DNA of 64,000 nt from Serratia marcescens (GCF_001902635.1 NZ_MJAO01000003.1:235121-299120); one strand, 5' to 3'; counted from the first letter of the stretch, positions 1-9,807 are shown. A program made the numbers and translations. Notes: a model not told the origin generated them from the sequence alone.

Positions 1-821
1 GACCAGGCCAGCGACAGGGGAGAGGGCTGGCGCGGGTATTTGAGGTTTTTGGCCACTAACTCGCCGCTATCAAGATAAGTTTGGCACAGTTGGCGCGGAA
101 GGAAACCGATCCCCAGACCGCGCAAATGGCACTCCAGTTTGGTGCGCAGGTCCGGCACCTTGATCTCCTGCTGGCCCGATAACAGCCAGGCGATGCGCTT
201 GGCCAAATGGCGTGCGGTGTCTTCGACGTTGATCGCCGCGTAGGGGCGCAGCTGCGTTTCGCTCAGCGGATCGGCGGCGGTGGCCAGCGGGTGTGTCGGC
301 GAGATGGCGAACACCCAATCGATTTTGCCCAGCGGCAGCACCTTGATGCTGTTTTCCAGCGATTCATTGCCCGCCGCGCCGATCGCCAGATGGCAGTCTT
401 CATTCAGCAGCGCGTCCCACACGCCCATATACACCTGGCGGGAAATGTGAAATTGGGTGAACGGGTATTTGGCGTGCAGGTGAGCCAACAGCCTGGCTAC
501 GGCGGCGGCGTCGTACAGCAGGTTGTTGATGACGATGTTCACCTGGTGCTCTACGCCGTCGTTGATTTGCCGCAGCTCGCCCGGCATGGCGTCCAGCCAG
601 GTGTGCCACTGGCGGCAGCGCTCCAGCAGATACTCGCCGGCCGGCGTCAGGTTGACGGTACGGGTGGTGCGGATAAACAGCTGCGTGCCGATACTCTCTT
701 CCAGCGTTTTGATGCGGTAGCTGATGGTGGCGGTGGTTTTGTGCAGCGACTCCGCCGCGCGGGAGAAGCTTTGGCATTCGGCAACTTTGATAAACGAACG
801 AATGGTTTCGTGATCCAGCAT
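1..821 (-). CDS. allS: AllS, LysR-type activator of the allantoin genes (3' end cut by window)
   Basis: This is a DNA-binding activator that in E. coli turns on the anaerobic allantoin genes (allD operon). About 273 codons are visible against roughly 308 in E. coli AllS; the C-terminus lies outside the window. The N-terminus reads [20 protein letters not shown] and is a LysR winged-helix domain (residues about 1-60, with [20 protein letters not shown]). It is followed by a substrate-binding domain containing [19 protein letters not shown] and [19 protein letters not shown], both close to E. coli AllS. The start at 821 is supported by an AAGGA-type ribosome site just upstream on the minus strand. 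It is divergent from allA, as in E. coli. Confidence 0.9.
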   Translation of the reverse strand, partial: MLDHETIRSFIKVAECQSFSRAAESLHKTTATISYRIKTLEESIGTQLFIRTTRTVNLTPAGEYLLERCRQWHTWLDAMPGELRQINDGVEHQVNIVINNLLYDAAAVARLLAHLHAKYPFTQFHISRQVYMGVWDALLNEDCHLAIGAAGNESLENSIKVLPLGKIDWVFAISPTHPLATAADPLSETQLRPYAAINVEDTARHLAKRIAWLLSGQQEIKVPDLRTKLECHLRGLGIGFLPRQLCQTYLDSGELVAKNLKYPRQPSPLSLAW

Positions 822-1174
822 GAGGAGTCCTTGGCTGACACCGCCTTTTCGGTTATCGGTGAGAAGAATCTACTGATGTTGCGGCGCGATAGGCAGCGGC
901 AAAGCCCAACCTCACGATCCCGGTCACAGAATCATCCAATAGCGATGAGCGTGCGCCGCCCCGTTTTGCCCGATGATGAATTAGGTTGTTTTTTAATTCA
1001 TTGATTTAAGGCAACTAATATTGTTCTTCGATCGTAAAGTGTGCTGCCGATCTTGTTGTGGAAAGATTTTCCAAAATAATGCTGTCAAATTTACCACGCG
1101 CTGTCTAGAGTGAAGGCGTTGGGTGAAATATCGCCGTTTAATCGTCGTCTGGGTCATGCGCTTTGGAGAGTCAC
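822..1174. promoter_or_regulatory. Divergent allS-allA control region
   Basis: This 353-base stretch has no gene and separates two divergent genes, so it must hold both promoters. It is A/T-rich in its right half and contains the AllR-type palindrome listed separately. For allA, a TTGTTG at 1053-1058 and an A/T-rich AATAAT at 1075-1080 flank that palindrome at promoter-like spacing. This pairing is read by eye and is not certain. No AllS site could be recognised. Confidence 0.5.
1059..1073. promoter_or_regulatory. Putative AllR operator upstream of allA
   Basis: TGGAAAGATTTTCCA is an inverted repeat (TGGAAA/TTTCCA around GAT). The same arms occur at 2629-2645 in front of gcl. In E. coli, AllR represses the allA-allS and gcl promoters through related TGGAAA-type palindromes and is released by glyoxylate or allantoin. 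Finding it at exactly these two places, in a cluster that encodes AllR, makes the assignment likely. Binding itself is inferred. Confidence 0.75.
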
Positions 1175-1660
1175 ATGGATTTAGTCATCGAAGAATTAAC
1201 GCCGGCGGCCTTTGCGCCTTATGGCGATGTATTGCAAATAGAGGGTTCGCGTTTCTTTCATATCAATGATGGGAAAACCGAGCGTTATCACGACCTCGCC
1301 AAGATAGAGGTGTCCGACGGCAACCGGGTGCTGGCCAGCATCAACCGGGCGGAACCCTGCGACCTGCCGATGACCTTTTCCCTATTGGAAAAGCATCCGC
1401 TCTCGTCGCAGGCCTTTGTGCCGATGAACGGCGAACGCTTCGTGGTGATCGTCGCCGAACCGGGCGAAACGATCCCCGTTGGCACGCTGCGCGCCTTTAT
1501 CACCAACGGCAGGCAGGGGATCAACTATCACCGCAATGTCTGGCACCATCCGCTGTTCGCCTATGCGAAGGTCACCGACTTCTTCACCATCGATCGCGCG
1601 GGCGCCGACAACTGCGTGGTCAGCCGCTTGCCGGAGCCGTATCGCATAGTTTTGGCATAG
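1175..1660 (+). CDS. allA: Ureidoglycolate lyase AllA
   Basis: AllA splits (S)-ureidoglycolate into glyoxylate and urea, feeding the Gcl route encoded just downstream. The 161-aa product matches the 160-aa E. coli enzyme, with LTPAAFAPYGDVL near the start and the cupin-like FVPMNGERFVVIVA and GINYHRNVWHHPLFA segments that carry the family's active-site histidines. The ATG at 1175 is preferred over an in-frame TTG at 1163 because GGAGAG (1165-1170) sits at proper distance from it and the protein then begins MDLVIEELTP, as in the family. The gene is cytoplasmic and first in a rightward set. Confidence 0.95.
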   Translation: MDLVIEELTPAAFAPYGDVLQIEGSRFFHINDGKTERYHDLAKIEVSDGNRVLASINRAEPCDLPMTFSLLEKHPLSSQAFVPMNGERFVVIVAEPGETIPVGTLRAFITNGRQGINYHRNVWHHPLFAYAKVTDFFTIDRAGADNCVVSRLPEPYRIVLA

Positions 1661-1730
1661 CGCTGGTCGCACGCCGCGCAGGGCGTTTATCATAGTGTCA
1701 CCCATGCCGTAACTGACAAAGGAAGCTTGA

Positions 1731-2546
1731 ATGACCGAATTACGCAGGAAAGGACGACCCGCCACCGAAGCCGGCGCCACCAAAGGGGCGCAGGCGTTGG
1801 ATCGCGGGCTGGAGATCCTCCAGTACCTGGCTAACGCCGGGGGGAGTTCGTCGGTTTCCGTGCTGTCCGAAAAGTTGGAGCTGCCGCTTTCCACCACCTT
1901 CAGGCTGTTGAAAGTGTTGGAGAAATCGGAATTCGTCTTTCAGGATCCGCAGCTGGGCTGGTGGCATATCGGCATTCAGTCGTTCACCGTCGGCTCCGCT
2001 TACATGAACGATCGCGACGTGGTGTCGGTGGCCGGGCCATTCATGCGTCGGCTGATGCTGCTGTCCGGCGAGACCGCCAACCTGGCGATCCGTAACAATT
2101 TCGACGCGGTGCTGATTCGCCAATGCGAGTGCCAGGCGATGGTGCGCATGTGCGCGCCGCTGGGCAGCCGTTTGCCGCTGCATGCATCGGGCGCCGGCAA
2201 GGCACTGCTGTACCCGCTGGCGGAAGAGGAGATGCTGGATCTGATCGTGCGTTCGGGGCTGCAATCCTATACGCCGAAGACGCTGACCAGCGTGAACCTG
2301 CTGCGTAAAGATCTGCATCAGTCGCTGGAGCAGGGCTACACCATAGATGATGAAGAGCACGCGCTCGGCCTGAACTGCCTGGCTTCGGCAATTTTCGATC
2401 GCAATAACAACGTGATCGCCGCCATTTCCATCTCCGGGCCCAGCTCACGGGTTGGCAAGGAGCGGTTCAAAGAGCTGGGCGAACTGGTGGGGGAAGTGGC
2501 CAGAGATATCAGCGCCGCGCTGGGCGAATCGCGCAGCAAGGCGTAA
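1731..2546 (+). CDS. allR: AllR, IclR-type repressor of allantoin/glyoxylate genes
   Basis: AllR is the local repressor of glyoxylate-producing ureide catabolism. The 271-aa length is identical to E. coli AllR. An N-terminal IclR winged helix (residues about 22-85, [16 protein letters not shown] and [14 protein letters not shown]) is followed by the effector-binding domain with [20 protein letters not shown] and [14 protein letters not shown], which in IclR proteins form the ligand pocket. It lies between allA and gcl, the two genes whose promoters carry the matching palindromes. Glyoxylate and allantoin are the known inducers in E. coli; here that is inferred by homology. Confidence 0.95.
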   Translation: MTELRRKGRPATEAGATKGAQALDRGLEILQYLANAGGSSSVSVLSEKLELPLSTTFRLLKVLEKSEFVFQDPQLGWWHIGIQSFTVGSAYMNDRDVVSVAGPFMRRLMLLSGETANLAIRNNFDAVLIRQCECQAMVRMCAPLGSRLPLHASGAGKALLYPLAEEEMLDLIVRSGLQSYTPKTLTSVNLLRKDLHQSLEQGYTIDDEEHALGLNCLASAIFDRNNNVIAAISISGPSSRVGKERFKELGELVGEVARDISAALGESRSKA

Positions 2547-2585
2547 ACGTCGCGCGCCGGGCTGAACCGGCGCGGAGCAAGACTC

Positions 2586-2613
2586 CCCGTTTGATGAGCA
2601 AACGGGTTTTTTT
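2586..2613 (+). terminator. Rho-independent terminator after allR
   Basis: The arms CCCGTTTG (2586-2593) and CAAACGGG (2599-2606) form an 8-bp stem with a 5-nt loop and are followed at once by seven T (2607-2613). It ends allR transcription, so gcl downstream needs its own promoter, in line with the operator that follows. Confidence 0.9.
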
Positions 2614-2628
2614 GACCGCAATTTCAAG

Positions 2629-2645
2629 TTGGAAAAATTTTCCAA
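2629..2645. promoter_or_regulatory. Putative AllR operator upstream of gcl
   Basis: TTGGAAAAATTTTCCAA is a perfect 17-bp palindrome centred on A2637, ending 20 bases before the gcl start. It shares its arms with the site at 1059-1073. Its position, just after the allR terminator, is that of the gcl operator in E. coli, so it probably blocks the gcl-hyi-glxR promoter until glyoxylate accumulates. Confidence 0.8.
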
Positions 2646-2665
2646 TAAATTAAGGAGAGCATCAC

Positions 2666-4447
2666 ATGGCAATTATGCGAGCGGTAGACGCGGCAATGCA
2701 CGTGCTGGAAAAAGAGGGGATCACCACCGCGTTCGGCGTGCCCGGCGCGGCGATCAACCCGTTCTACGATGCGATGCGGCGGCACGGCGGCATCAAACAC
2801 TACCTGGCGCGGCACGTAGAAGGGGCCTCGCACATGGCGGAAGGCTACACCCGCGCCGCCTCCGGCAATATCGGCGTGTGTATCGGCACCTCCGGCCCGG
2901 CAGGCACCGACATGATCACCGGGCTTTATTCCGCCTCCGCCGATTCGATCCCGATCCTGTGCATCACCGGCCAGGCGCCGCGTGCGCGTTTGCACAAAGA
3001 GGATTTTCAGGCGGTGGACATCGAATCGATCGCCAAGCCGGTGACCAAGATGGCGGTCACTGTGCAGGAGCCGGCGCTGGTGCCGCGCGTGCTGCAACAG
3101 GCGTTTCACCTGATGCGCTCCGGTCGGCCGGGCCCGGTGCTGATCGACCTGCCTTTCGACGTGCAGATGGCGGAGATCGAATTCGATCCGGACACCTACT
3201 CTTCGCTGCCCGCCTATAAGCCGGCGGCCACTCAGGCGCAGATCGACAAAGCGCTGGATCTGCTGTGCGCGGCGAAAAAGCCGCTGATCATCGCCGGCGG
3301 CGGCATTCACAACGCCGATGCGGCGGATTTGCTGCAGCAGCTGGCGGAGATCTGCAACGTGCCGGTGATCCCGACGCTGATGGGATGGGGCGCCATCCCG
3401 GACGATCACCCGTTGATGGCGGGCATGGCGGGCTTGCAGACCTCACATCGCTATGGCAACGCCAACCTGCTGGATTCGGATCTGGTATTCGGCATCGGCA
3501 ACCGCTGGGCCAACCGCCATACCGGCTCGGTGGACAAGTACACCGCCGGGCGCAAGGTGGTGCACATCGATATCGAGCCGACGCAGATCGGCCGGGTGAT
3601 TTGCCCGGATCTGGGCATCGTTTCCGACGCGCGCATCGCGCTGCAAATGCTGGTGGAAACGGCGCAGCGCCGCTTCGAGCACGGCGAGTTGCCGAACCGC
3701 GACGCCTGGTGCGCCGCCTGCCTGCAGCGCAAGCAAACGCTGCTGCGCAAAACCCACTTCGACAACGTGCCGGTCAAGCCGCAGCGGGTATATGAAGAGA
3801 TGAACCGCGCCTTCGGCCGCGATGCCTGCTACGTCACCACCATCGGGCTGTCGCAGATCGCCGCCGCGCAAATGCTGCACGTTTTCGAACCGCGCCACTG
3901 GATCAACGCCGGTCAGGCCGGCCCGCTGGGCTGGACGCTGCCTGCGGCGCTGGGCGTGTGCGCCGCCGATCCGCAGCGCAAGGTGGTCGCGCTGTCGGGT
4001 GACTATGATTTCCAGTTTATGATCGAAGAGCTGGCGGTCGGTGCGCAGTTCAAGTTGCCGTATATCCACGTGCTGGTGAACAACGCCTATCTGGGGCTGA
4101 TCCGCCAGGCGCAACGCGGGTTCGATATGGATTACTGCGTGCAGCTGTCGTTTGAAAACATCAACAACGCAGAGATAGGCGAGTACGGCGTCGATCACGT
4201 CAAGGTGGCGGAAGGGTTGGGCTGCAAGGCGCTGCGGGTGTTCAAACCGGAAGAGATCGCGCCGGCGTTCCGTCAGGCGCAGGAACTGATGCAGCAGCAC
4301 CGGGTGCCGGTGGTGGTGGAAATCATCCTGGAGCGCGTCACCAATATCTCTATGGGCACCGAGCTGGATAACGTCAACGAATTCGAACCGGTGGCGGCAA
4401 CGCCGGAAGACGCGCCGACCTCGGTCAACTTCTTTGATTACCGTTGA
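2666..4447 (+). CDS. gcl: Glyoxylate carboligase
   Basis: Gcl joins two glyoxylates into tartronate semialdehyde plus CO2 using thiamine diphosphate. At 593 aa it is the same length as E. coli Gcl, with the three-domain ThDP layout: N-terminal pyrimidine-binding domain ([15 protein letters not shown]), a central FAD/nucleotide-binding domain, and a C-terminal ThDP domain with [15 protein letters not shown] and a closing VNN about 25-30 residues later. Residue 51 is valine in [12 protein letters not shown], the hallmark substitution of the otherwise universal ThDP glutamate in this enzyme. AAGGAG precedes the ATG. The operator at 2629-2645 controls it, and hyi follows after 11 bases. Confidence 0.98.
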   Translation: MAIMRAVDAAMHVLEKEGITTAFGVPGAAINPFYDAMRRHGGIKHYLARHVEGASHMAEGYTRAASGNIGVCIGTSGPAGTDMITGLYSASADSIPILCITGQAPRARLHKEDFQAVDIESIAKPVTKMAVTVQEPALVPRVLQQAFHLMRSGRPGPVLIDLPFDVQMAEIEFDPDTYSSLPAYKPAATQAQIDKALDLLCAAKKPLIIAGGGIHNADAADLLQQLAEICNVPVIPTLMGWGAIPDDHPLMAGMAGLQTSHRYGNANLLDSDLVFGIGNRWANRHTGSVDKYTAGRKVVHIDIEPTQIGRVICPDLGIVSDARIALQMLVETAQRRFEHGELPNRDAWCAACLQRKQTLLRKTHFDNVPVKPQRVYEEMNRAFGRDACYVTTIGLSQIAAAQMLHVFEPRHWINAGQAGPLGWTLPAALGVCAADPQRKVVALSGDYDFQFMIEELAVGAQFKLPYIHVLVNNAYLGLIRQAQRGFDMDYCVQLSFENINNAEIGEYGVDHVKVAEGLGCKALRVFKPEEIAPAFRQAQELMQQHRVPVVVEIILERVTNISMGTELDNVNEFEPVAATPEDAPTSVNFFDYR

Positions 4448-4458
4448 GGAGCCTCACC

Positions 4459-5238
4459 ATGCCGAATTTTTCAGCCAACCTGTCCATGCTGTTCACCGAG
4501 GTCGATTTCATGCAGCGCTTCCGCCGGGCGAAGGAGCAGGGCTTCAGCGCGGTGGAATACATGTTCCCCTATGACTACCCGATCGCCGCGCTGCGCAGCG
4601 AACTGGAGGCGCACCGCCTGAGCCAGGTGCTGTTTAATCTGCCGGCCGGCGACTGGGCGGCGGGCGAACGGGGCATCGCCTGCTTGCCGGGGCGCGAAGC
4701 GGAGTTCCGCGACGGCGTCGGGCGCGCGATCGAGTATGCGCAGGCGCTGGGTTGCGATCGCATCAACTGTCTGATCGGCAATCCGGATCCCGCCGTCAGC
4801 CGCCACACCACCGACGAGCGGGTGATGGCGAACCTGAGCTACGCTGCCGACACCCTGGCACGGCAGAATATCCGCCTGCTGATCGAACCGATCAACCGCT
4901 ACGACATGCCGCAGTTCTACCTGCAAACCTCCCGCCAGGCGATCGAACTGATCGAGACGATCGGCAGCCCCAATTTGTATCTGCAGTACGACCTCTACCA
5001 CATGCAGCGCATGGAGGGAGAGCTGACGCAGACCCTTGAGCGCCTGCTGGCGAAGATCGACCACATTCAGGTCGCCGACAACCCGGGGCGGCACGAGCCG
5101 GGCACCGGCGAAATCAACTGCGAGTTTATCTTCGCGCAGCTGGATCGCATGGGATACCGCGGCTGGATCGGCTGTGAATACAAACCGCTTACCACCACGG
5201 AAAGCGGCCTGTCATGGATAAAACAATACCTGTCTTGA
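4459..5238 (+). CDS. hyi: Hydroxypyruvate isomerase
   Basis: Hyi interconverts hydroxypyruvate and tartronate semialdehyde and sits between gcl and glxR, as in E. coli. The 259-aa product (E. coli 258) has a TIM-barrel xylose-isomerase-like fold, with LLIEPINRYDMPQFYLQT, the acidic YLQYDLYHMQRMEG and IDHIQVADNPGRHEPGTGEI carrying the metal-binding acid and histidine residues. The ATG at 4459 is chosen over a TTG at 4444 because GAGGAG (4446-4451) precedes it and the protein then starts MPNFSANLSMLF. The 11-base gap after gcl implies one transcript. Confidence 0.95.
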   Translation: MPNFSANLSMLFTEVDFMQRFRRAKEQGFSAVEYMFPYDYPIAALRSELEAHRLSQVLFNLPAGDWAAGERGIACLPGREAEFRDGVGRAIEYAQALGCDRINCLIGNPDPAVSRHTTDERVMANLSYAADTLARQNIRLLIEPINRYDMPQFYLQTSRQAIELIETIGSPNLYLQYDLYHMQRMEGELTQTLERLLAKIDHIQVADNPGRHEPGTGEINCEFIFAQLDRMGYRGWIGCEYKPLTTTESGLSWIKQYLS

Positions 5239-5248
5239 GGAGATGAAA

Positions 5249-6130
5249 ATGAAAGTGGGATTTATCGGTCTGGGCATCATGGGCGCGCCGATGGCGGAGA
5301 AACTGCTGGCGGGCGGGCACACGCTTTACGCCCACACCCGGCATGAGGTGCCGGCGGCGCTGTTGCAGCAAGGGGCCATGGCCTGCCGCGATCCGCAGCA
5401 GGTGGCGGATGAGGCGGACGTGATCTTCATCATGGTGCCGGATACGCCGCAGGTGGAGGAGGTGCTGTTCGGTGAACGCGGCTGCGCCGCCGGCAAGCTG
5501 AACGGCAAAGTGGTGGTGGACATGAGCTCCATTTCACCGCTGGAGACCAAACGGTTCGCGCAGCGCATCAACCAGTTGGGCGCCCAGTACCTGGACGCGC
5601 CGGTTTCCGGCGGCGAAGTAGGCGCCAAACAGGGCACGCTGACCATCATGGTGGGCGGCGAGGAAGCGACCTTCGAACGGGTGCAGCCGCTGCTGGCGCT
5701 GATGGGCAAGAACATCACGCTGATCGGCGGCAACGGCGACGGGCAAACTTGCAAGGTCGCCAATCAGATCATCGTGGCGTTGACCATCGAAGCGGTCTCC
5801 GAGGCGCTGGTGTTCGCCTCGCGCGCCGGCGCCGATCCGGCCCGGGTGCGCGAAGCCCTGATGGGCGGTTTCGCCTCGTCGCGCATTCTGGAGGTGCACG
5901 GCGAGCGGATGATCAAGCGGGCGTTCGCGCCGGGGTTCCGCATCTCGCTGCACCAGAAGGATCTTAACCTGGCGCTGCAGGGCGCGAAGGCGCTGGCGCT
6001 CAGCCTGCCGAATACCGCCACCTGCCAAGAGCTGTTCAACGTCTGCGCCGCCAATGGCGACGGCGAGCTGGATCACTCCGCGCTGGTGCGAGCGCTGGAA
6101 ATCATGGGCAACCACCGGGTGGCCGGCTAA
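5249..6130 (+). CDS. glxR: Tartronate semialdehyde reductase GlxR
   Basis: GlxR reduces tartronate semialdehyde to D-glycerate. The 293-aa sequence (E. coli 292) is a 3-hydroxyisobutyrate-dehydrogenase-type enzyme. It has a Rossmann motif MKVGFIGLGIMGAPMAEKL, the substrate-binding DAPVSGGEVGAKQGTL, the catalytic-lysine segment GQTCKVANQIIVALTIEA, and the C-terminal helical domain ending in LVRALEIMGNH. The second ATG (5249) is chosen: it gives the family N-terminus and stands 6 bases after GAGGAG, whereas the ATG at 5243 directly abuts it. It lies ten bases after hyi, in the same operon. Confidence 0.96.
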   Translation: MKVGFIGLGIMGAPMAEKLLAGGHTLYAHTRHEVPAALLQQGAMACRDPQQVADEADVIFIMVPDTPQVEEVLFGERGCAAGKLNGKVVVDMSSISPLETKRFAQRINQLGAQYLDAPVSGGEVGAKQGTLTIMVGGEEATFERVQPLLALMGKNITLIGGNGDGQTCKVANQIIVALTIEAVSEALVFASRAGADPARVREALMGGFASSRILEVHGERMIKRAFAPGFRISLHQKDLNLALQGAKALALSLPNTATCQELFNVCAANGDGELDHSALVRALEIMGNHRVAG

Positions 6131-6297
6131 GACGCTCGCCGGCGTTTTGTTTACCGGCTTATGGTTAGAATCCGAGATGTTCGACATTAATAACGCCCTC
6201 TTTATGATAAATAAAGAGGGTCCCCGCCAATCCAATAAAAAATGATTCAGCACAATAAAAAGTAAAAAGCAGGATGCCAACCGAGGAGATACTGAAT
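6131..6297 (+). other. Spacer with strong hairpin between glxR and the MFS gene
   Basis: CCCTCTTTAT (6196-6205) and ATAAAGAGGG (6211-6220) make a perfect 10-bp stem with a 5-nt loop. No T-run follows (next bases TCCCC), so this looks more like a processing or stabilising hairpin between operon genes than a full terminator. The A/T-rich stretch 6232-6270 could hold a separate promoter for the transporter, but none is clear. Confidence 0.5.
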
Positions 6298-7638
6298 ATG
6301 GCAACCGATAATGCTGTTATTGATAAAGATATTATTACCGCCCCTGATAAAAACCGTTTATATAGAAAAATAGCTTGGCGCATTATGCCCATTTTATTAG
6401 TGAGCTATATCGTCGGTTATCTCGACCGGGTTGGGATTTCGTTTTCGAAATTCCAAATGATGCCCGATATTCTGAACGGCAATGTCTCGATGGCCGAGGC
6501 CGTTTACGGGCTGGGTGCCGGGGTGTTTTTCATCGGCTATATCATCGCCGGGGTACCCAGTAACATTCTGCTGAGCCGTTACGGCGCCAGAAAGATCATC
6601 GCGCTGCTGATGGTGGTATGGGGGACGATCTCGATGCTGAGTATCTTTATCACCAACCCCTGGCAATTCTACCTGGCGCGTTTCCTGCTGGGGCTGGCGG
6701 AGGCCGGCTTTTACCCCGGCGTGATCCTCTATCTGACGCTGTGGTTCCCCTCCAGCCAGCGCGCCAAGATGACCGCGTTGTTCGTGTGCGGTATCCCGGT
6801 CAGCAATATCATCGGCGGCCCGCTATGCGGTTGGATCATCGAGCACATGAACGGCCTGATGAATCTCTCCGGCTGGCAGTGGTTGTTCTTTATCAGCGGC
6901 CCGCGCGCGCTGTTGATCGCCATCGTCATCTTCTGCTTCCTGGATAACACCTATCAGAGCGCCAAATGGCTCAGCCCGCAGGAGAAGGCGCTGATCAAAG
7001 AGGATATGGCGCAGAGCGTGCCGAGCCAGGGCGCCGCAGGCGGGCAGGAATGGACGATGAAGAGCATGCTGAGATCGTCCGCGTTCACCAAAATGTGGCT
7101 GATTTGCTTTTGCACCGTAATGGGTCAAGGCGGGCTGGCGTTTTGGGTGCCGACCATCATTCGCGATACCGGCGTGACTTCGGTAATGGATATCGGCCTG
7201 CTGACCATGTTGCCATACATGCTGGCGGTGGTGGCGATGCTGGTGGCCGCGCGAAGTTCGGACAAGCACCGCGAACGGCGCTGGCACATCATAGTGCCGT
7301 TCTGCATCGCCGCGGTATCGCTGATCTTTATCGGCCTGTTCCCGGACAACAAGCACGTGGTGATGGCGGCGCTGTGCGTGGCGGTGGCGTCGAGCCTGGT
7401 GCCGTCGCCGCTGTTCTGGAGCTTGCCGAACGCCATCTTTACCGGCACCTGCGCTGCAGCGGGCATCGCGCTGATTAACTCCATCGCCAATATCGGCGGA
7501 TTTATTTCGCCTTATATCATCGGCTATTTCAAACAGCTGACCCACAGCAATTTGGCGGCGATGTGCGTTTTGTCGGCGATGATGATACTGGGCGCCTTAT
7601 TAACCTACAGCGTGCCGGCGAAATGGGTCAATAAATAA
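6298..7638 (+). CDS. MFS transporter, anion:cation symporter type, substrate unknown
   Basis: This 446-aa inner-membrane carrier has about 12 hydrophobic segments. The N-terminal AWRIMPILLVSYIVGYLDRV, the GYIIAGVPSNILLSRYGARK loop and the RFLLGLAEAGFYPGVILYLT helix are typical of the ACS branch (organic-acid/tartrate/phthalate type) of the major facilitator superfamily. The ATG at 6298 is taken because GAGGAG (6283-6288) lies before it; an upstream ATG at 6274 has no good site. In E. coli this position between glxR and glxK holds allP, allB and ybbY; here those are missing. Import of allantoate or another ureide or organic acid is plausible but inferred. Confidence 0.75.
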   Translation: MATDNAVIDKDIITAPDKNRLYRKIAWRIMPILLVSYIVGYLDRVGISFSKFQMMPDILNGNVSMAEAVYGLGAGVFFIGYIIAGVPSNILLSRYGARKIIALLMVVWGTISMLSIFITNPWQFYLARFLLGLAEAGFYPGVILYLTLWFPSSQRAKMTALFVCGIPVSNIIGGPLCGWIIEHMNGLMNLSGWQWLFFISGPRALLIAIVIFCFLDNTYQSAKWLSPQEKALIKEDMAQSVPSQGAAGGQEWTMKSMLRSSAFTKMWLICFCTVMGQGGLAFWVPTIIRDTGVTSVMDIGLLTMLPYMLAVVAMLVAARSSDKHRERRWHIIVPFCIAAVSLIFIGLFPDNKHVVMAALCVAVASSLVPSPLFWSLPNAIFTGTCAAAGIALINSIANIGGFISPYIIGYFKQLTHSNLAAMCVLSAMMILGALLTYSVPAKWVNK

Positions 7639-7765
7639 CACTTTCATTCATCTTCATTAAATAGTCGGCAACAGTTTTATTTTATTTCGCCATGCATTTC
7701 TCATCTGGTTATTTCAGCGGAGGAAGGCATGGCCATTTTTATTTCTGCTCAAATAAGGATGCGCC

Positions 7766-8908
7766 ATGAAAATTGTTATTGCACCGGATTCATTTAAAGA
7801 AAGCGTCAGCGCGGAATGGGCGGCGCGGGCGATCGCGCGCGGTTTTCACGAAGTTTACCCCGCAGCCGAATGCCTTTGCCTGCCGATCGCCGACGGCGGT
7901 GAAGGTACGGTGGACGCACTGGTGGCCGCCACCGGCGGGCGCAAGGTGAACGTGAGCGCAACGGGGCTGTTGGGGGAACGGGTGGCGGCGTTTTACGGCG
8001 TCAGCGGCGACGGCAAGACGGCGGTGATCGAAATGGCGGCGGCCAGTGGCTTGATGCTGACGCCGGCGGCGCAGCGCAATCCACTGCTGGCGACCAGCTA
8101 CGGCACCGGCGAACTGATCCTGCATGCGCTGGATCAGGGCATACGTCACCTGATCCTCGGCATCGGTGGCAGTGCCACGGTGGACGGCGGCGTCGGCATG
8201 GTGCAGGCGTTGGGCGGCCGTTTCTATCGTCCGGACGGCAAGGCGTTGCCGTGGGGCGGCGGCGAGCTGGCGACGCTGAGCGGCATCGATCTCAGCGTGC
8301 TGGATGCGCGCCTGCGACAGTGCCGGATAGAAGTCGCCTGCGATGTAGACAACCCGCTGGTGGGGCCGCGTGGCGCGGCGGCGGTATTTGGGCCGCAGAA
8401 GGGCGCGACGGCGGCGATGGTGGCGCAGTTGGAACAGGGCCTGGTGCAGTATGCTGAGGTGATCCGTCAGAGCACCGGGCGCGACGTGCGGCACATCGCC
8501 GGCGGCGGGGCGGCAGGCGGCATGGGGATCGCCAGCCTGGTGTTCCTCGGCGCGACGCTGAAGCCGGGCATTGAGATCGTGATGGCGGCACTGGGGCTGG
8601 AGCAGGCGCTGGCGGACGCCGATCTGCTGATTACCGGCGAGGGGCGTATCGACAGCCAAACGCTGGGCGGCAAGGCGCTGTCCGGCGTCGCCCGTCTGGC
8701 GCGGGCGCGCGGCCTGCCGGTCATCGCGTTGGCCGGTGTGGTGGAAGAGGGGGCGGAGGCGCTGCACGCGCAGGGGATCGACGCCATGTTCAGCATTCTG
8801 CCGCGCCTGAGTACGCTGGAGGTCGCGCTGTCGCAAGGGGAACTCAACCTGCAGCGCTGCGCCGCCAACATCGCCCGCGCGATGCGGATTGGCCAGCGAT
8901 TGGGATAA
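7766..8908 (+). CDS. glxK: Glycerate 2-kinase GlxK
   Basis: GlxK phosphorylates the D-glycerate made by GlxR to 2-phosphoglycerate, linking the pathway to glycolysis. The 380-aa product (E. coli 381) begins [20 protein letters not shown] and contains the family blocks [39 protein letters not shown] and [26 protein letters not shown] lies before the ATG. The gap of 127 bases after the MFS gene is A/T-rich and may hold a promoter or simply be an operon spacer. A bidirectional terminator follows and separates it from the opposing allE set. Confidence 0.95.
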   Translation: MKIVIAPDSFKESVSAEWAARAIARGFHEVYPAAECLCLPIADGGEGTVDALVAATGGRKVNVSATGLLGERVAAFYGVSGDGKTAVIEMAAASGLMLTPAAQRNPLLATSYGTGELILHALDQGIRHLILGIGGSATVDGGVGMVQALGGRFYRPDGKALPWGGGELATLSGIDLSVLDARLRQCRIEVACDVDNPLVGPRGAAAVFGPQKGATAAMVAQLEQGLVQYAEVIRQSTGRDVRHIAGGGAAGGMGIASLVFLGATLKPGIEIVMAALGLEQALADADLLITGEGRIDSQTLGGKALSGVARLARARGLPVIALAGVVEEGAEALHAQGIDAMFSILPRLSTLEVALSQGELNLQRCAANIARAMRIGQRLG

Positions 8909-8913
8909 AAAAG

Positions 8914-8946
8914 AAGGCCACGCTGCGCGAGCAGGTGGCCTTGGTT
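8914..8946. terminator. Bidirectional terminator between glxK and allE
   Basis: AAGGCCAC (8914-8921) pairs with GTGGCCTT (8935-8942). Reading rightward it is followed by GGTTTT; reading leftward it runs into CTTTTTTA. The leftward T-run is the better one, so it should mainly end the allC-MFS-allE transcript, while also separating the two convergent operons. Confidence 0.85.
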
Positions 8947-8961
8947 TTCGCGGCGCAGCGG

Positions 8962-9747
8962 TTACGGCTCAACGTCGCGGTTACAGTCCTTGGAGTAGAT
9001 GTAGCTGAAGGTTTCCTGGCCCACCGCATAGCCCGCCTGTTGCACATAGGCGCCCATAAAGATGTAGTCACCTTGCTTCACCGGCATCCACTCGTTGTCC
9101 AGGTTGTACACGCCGGCGCCGCTGAGAATGTAGGCGCCATGCTCCTGCACGTGGGTCTCGATGTAGCCGTGGCTGGCGCCGGGCGCGAAGGAGAGGATGT
9201 GCATATTCATGTCGAAGCCCAGATCTTTCGGCAGCAGATCCTGCAGGATCACCTCGCTCATGCCTTCGTAGTGGATCTTCTCCAGGTTGGCGACGTTGTT
9301 GCTGACCACGTGCGCCTCGTAGCCCTTGATGTGCTGGTAGCGGCGCTTGTAGAGGAACAGGCGGCTGGATTGGCCGCCGTTGGCGTTTTCCAGCCGCATC
9401 GTGACGCCCGCCGGACAGTAAAGGTAGCCGCCGGCGGTCAGCGGGTAGTCGGTGGCGTCGGCGGAAGCGGTGATGGCGCCGTCGATGACGTACACAAAGG
9501 TTTCGATCTCTTCGCCGCCAAAGCCTTTGGTATTGCGGCCGCAGTCGTGCAGCGTTACCAGATAATCGACGAAGGTGGCGCCCAGTTTCGGCGTCGACAA
9601 GATGGTGACGTCGCAGTTTTCAAAGCCGGGAATGACGTTGCGCACCAGGCCGTTCGGCGGGATCAGCGCATAGTTGCCGCGTTTGATGATAGCGCGCGTT
9701 GACAGAATGTCGGTTGGATAACCGGTTTGATTGTTGAAGTAACCCAC
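8962..9747 (-). CDS. allE: (S)-ureidoglycine aminohydrolase AllE (YlbA)
   Basis: AllE releases ammonia from (S)-ureidoglycine, the AllC product, to give (S)-ureidoglycolate. The 261 aa equal E. coli YlbA in length. It is a bicupin: the first cupin includes GGEEIETFVYVIDGAI, and the second LSFAPGASHGYIETHVQEHG and YIFMGAYVQQAGYAVG, where the His and Glu residues form the manganese site. It begins MGYFNNQTGYPTDILSTRAI, with a GGAGA ribosome site. It is last in the leftward allC-MFS-allE group. Confidence 0.95.
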   Translation of the reverse strand: MGYFNNQTGYPTDILSTRAIIKRGNYALIPPNGLVRNVIPGFENCDVTILSTPKLGATFVDYLVTLHDCGRNTKGFGGEEIETFVYVIDGAITASADATDYPLTAGGYLYCPAGVTMRLENANGGQSSRLFLYKRRYQHIKGYEAHVVSNNVANLEKIHYEGMSEVILQDLLPKDLGFDMNMHILSFAPGASHGYIETHVQEHGAYILSGAGVYNLDNEWMPVKQGDYIFMGAYVQQAGYAVGQETFSYIYSKDCNRDVEP

Positions 9748-9770
9748 GTTGATTCTCCTGATCGTTGAAA

Positions 9771-9789
9771 GGGCGCCGCGGCGGCGCCC
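9771..9789. other. GC-rich palindrome between MFS gene and allE
   Basis: GGGCGCCGCGGCGGCGCCC is a perfect 19-bp palindrome. On the leftward transcript it follows a run of nine T and is itself followed by only TTTC. It could lower expression of allE relative to the genes before it, or stabilise the mRNA end. Its function is inferred from position alone. Confidence 0.4.
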
Positions 9790-9807
9790 GGTAAAAAAAA
9801 AGCGCCG

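Noticed and set aside
207..1004. Long rightward frame of 265 codons
   Set aside because: It is antisense to allS, which shows clear LysR homology on the other strand; GC-rich DNA leaves long shadow frames.
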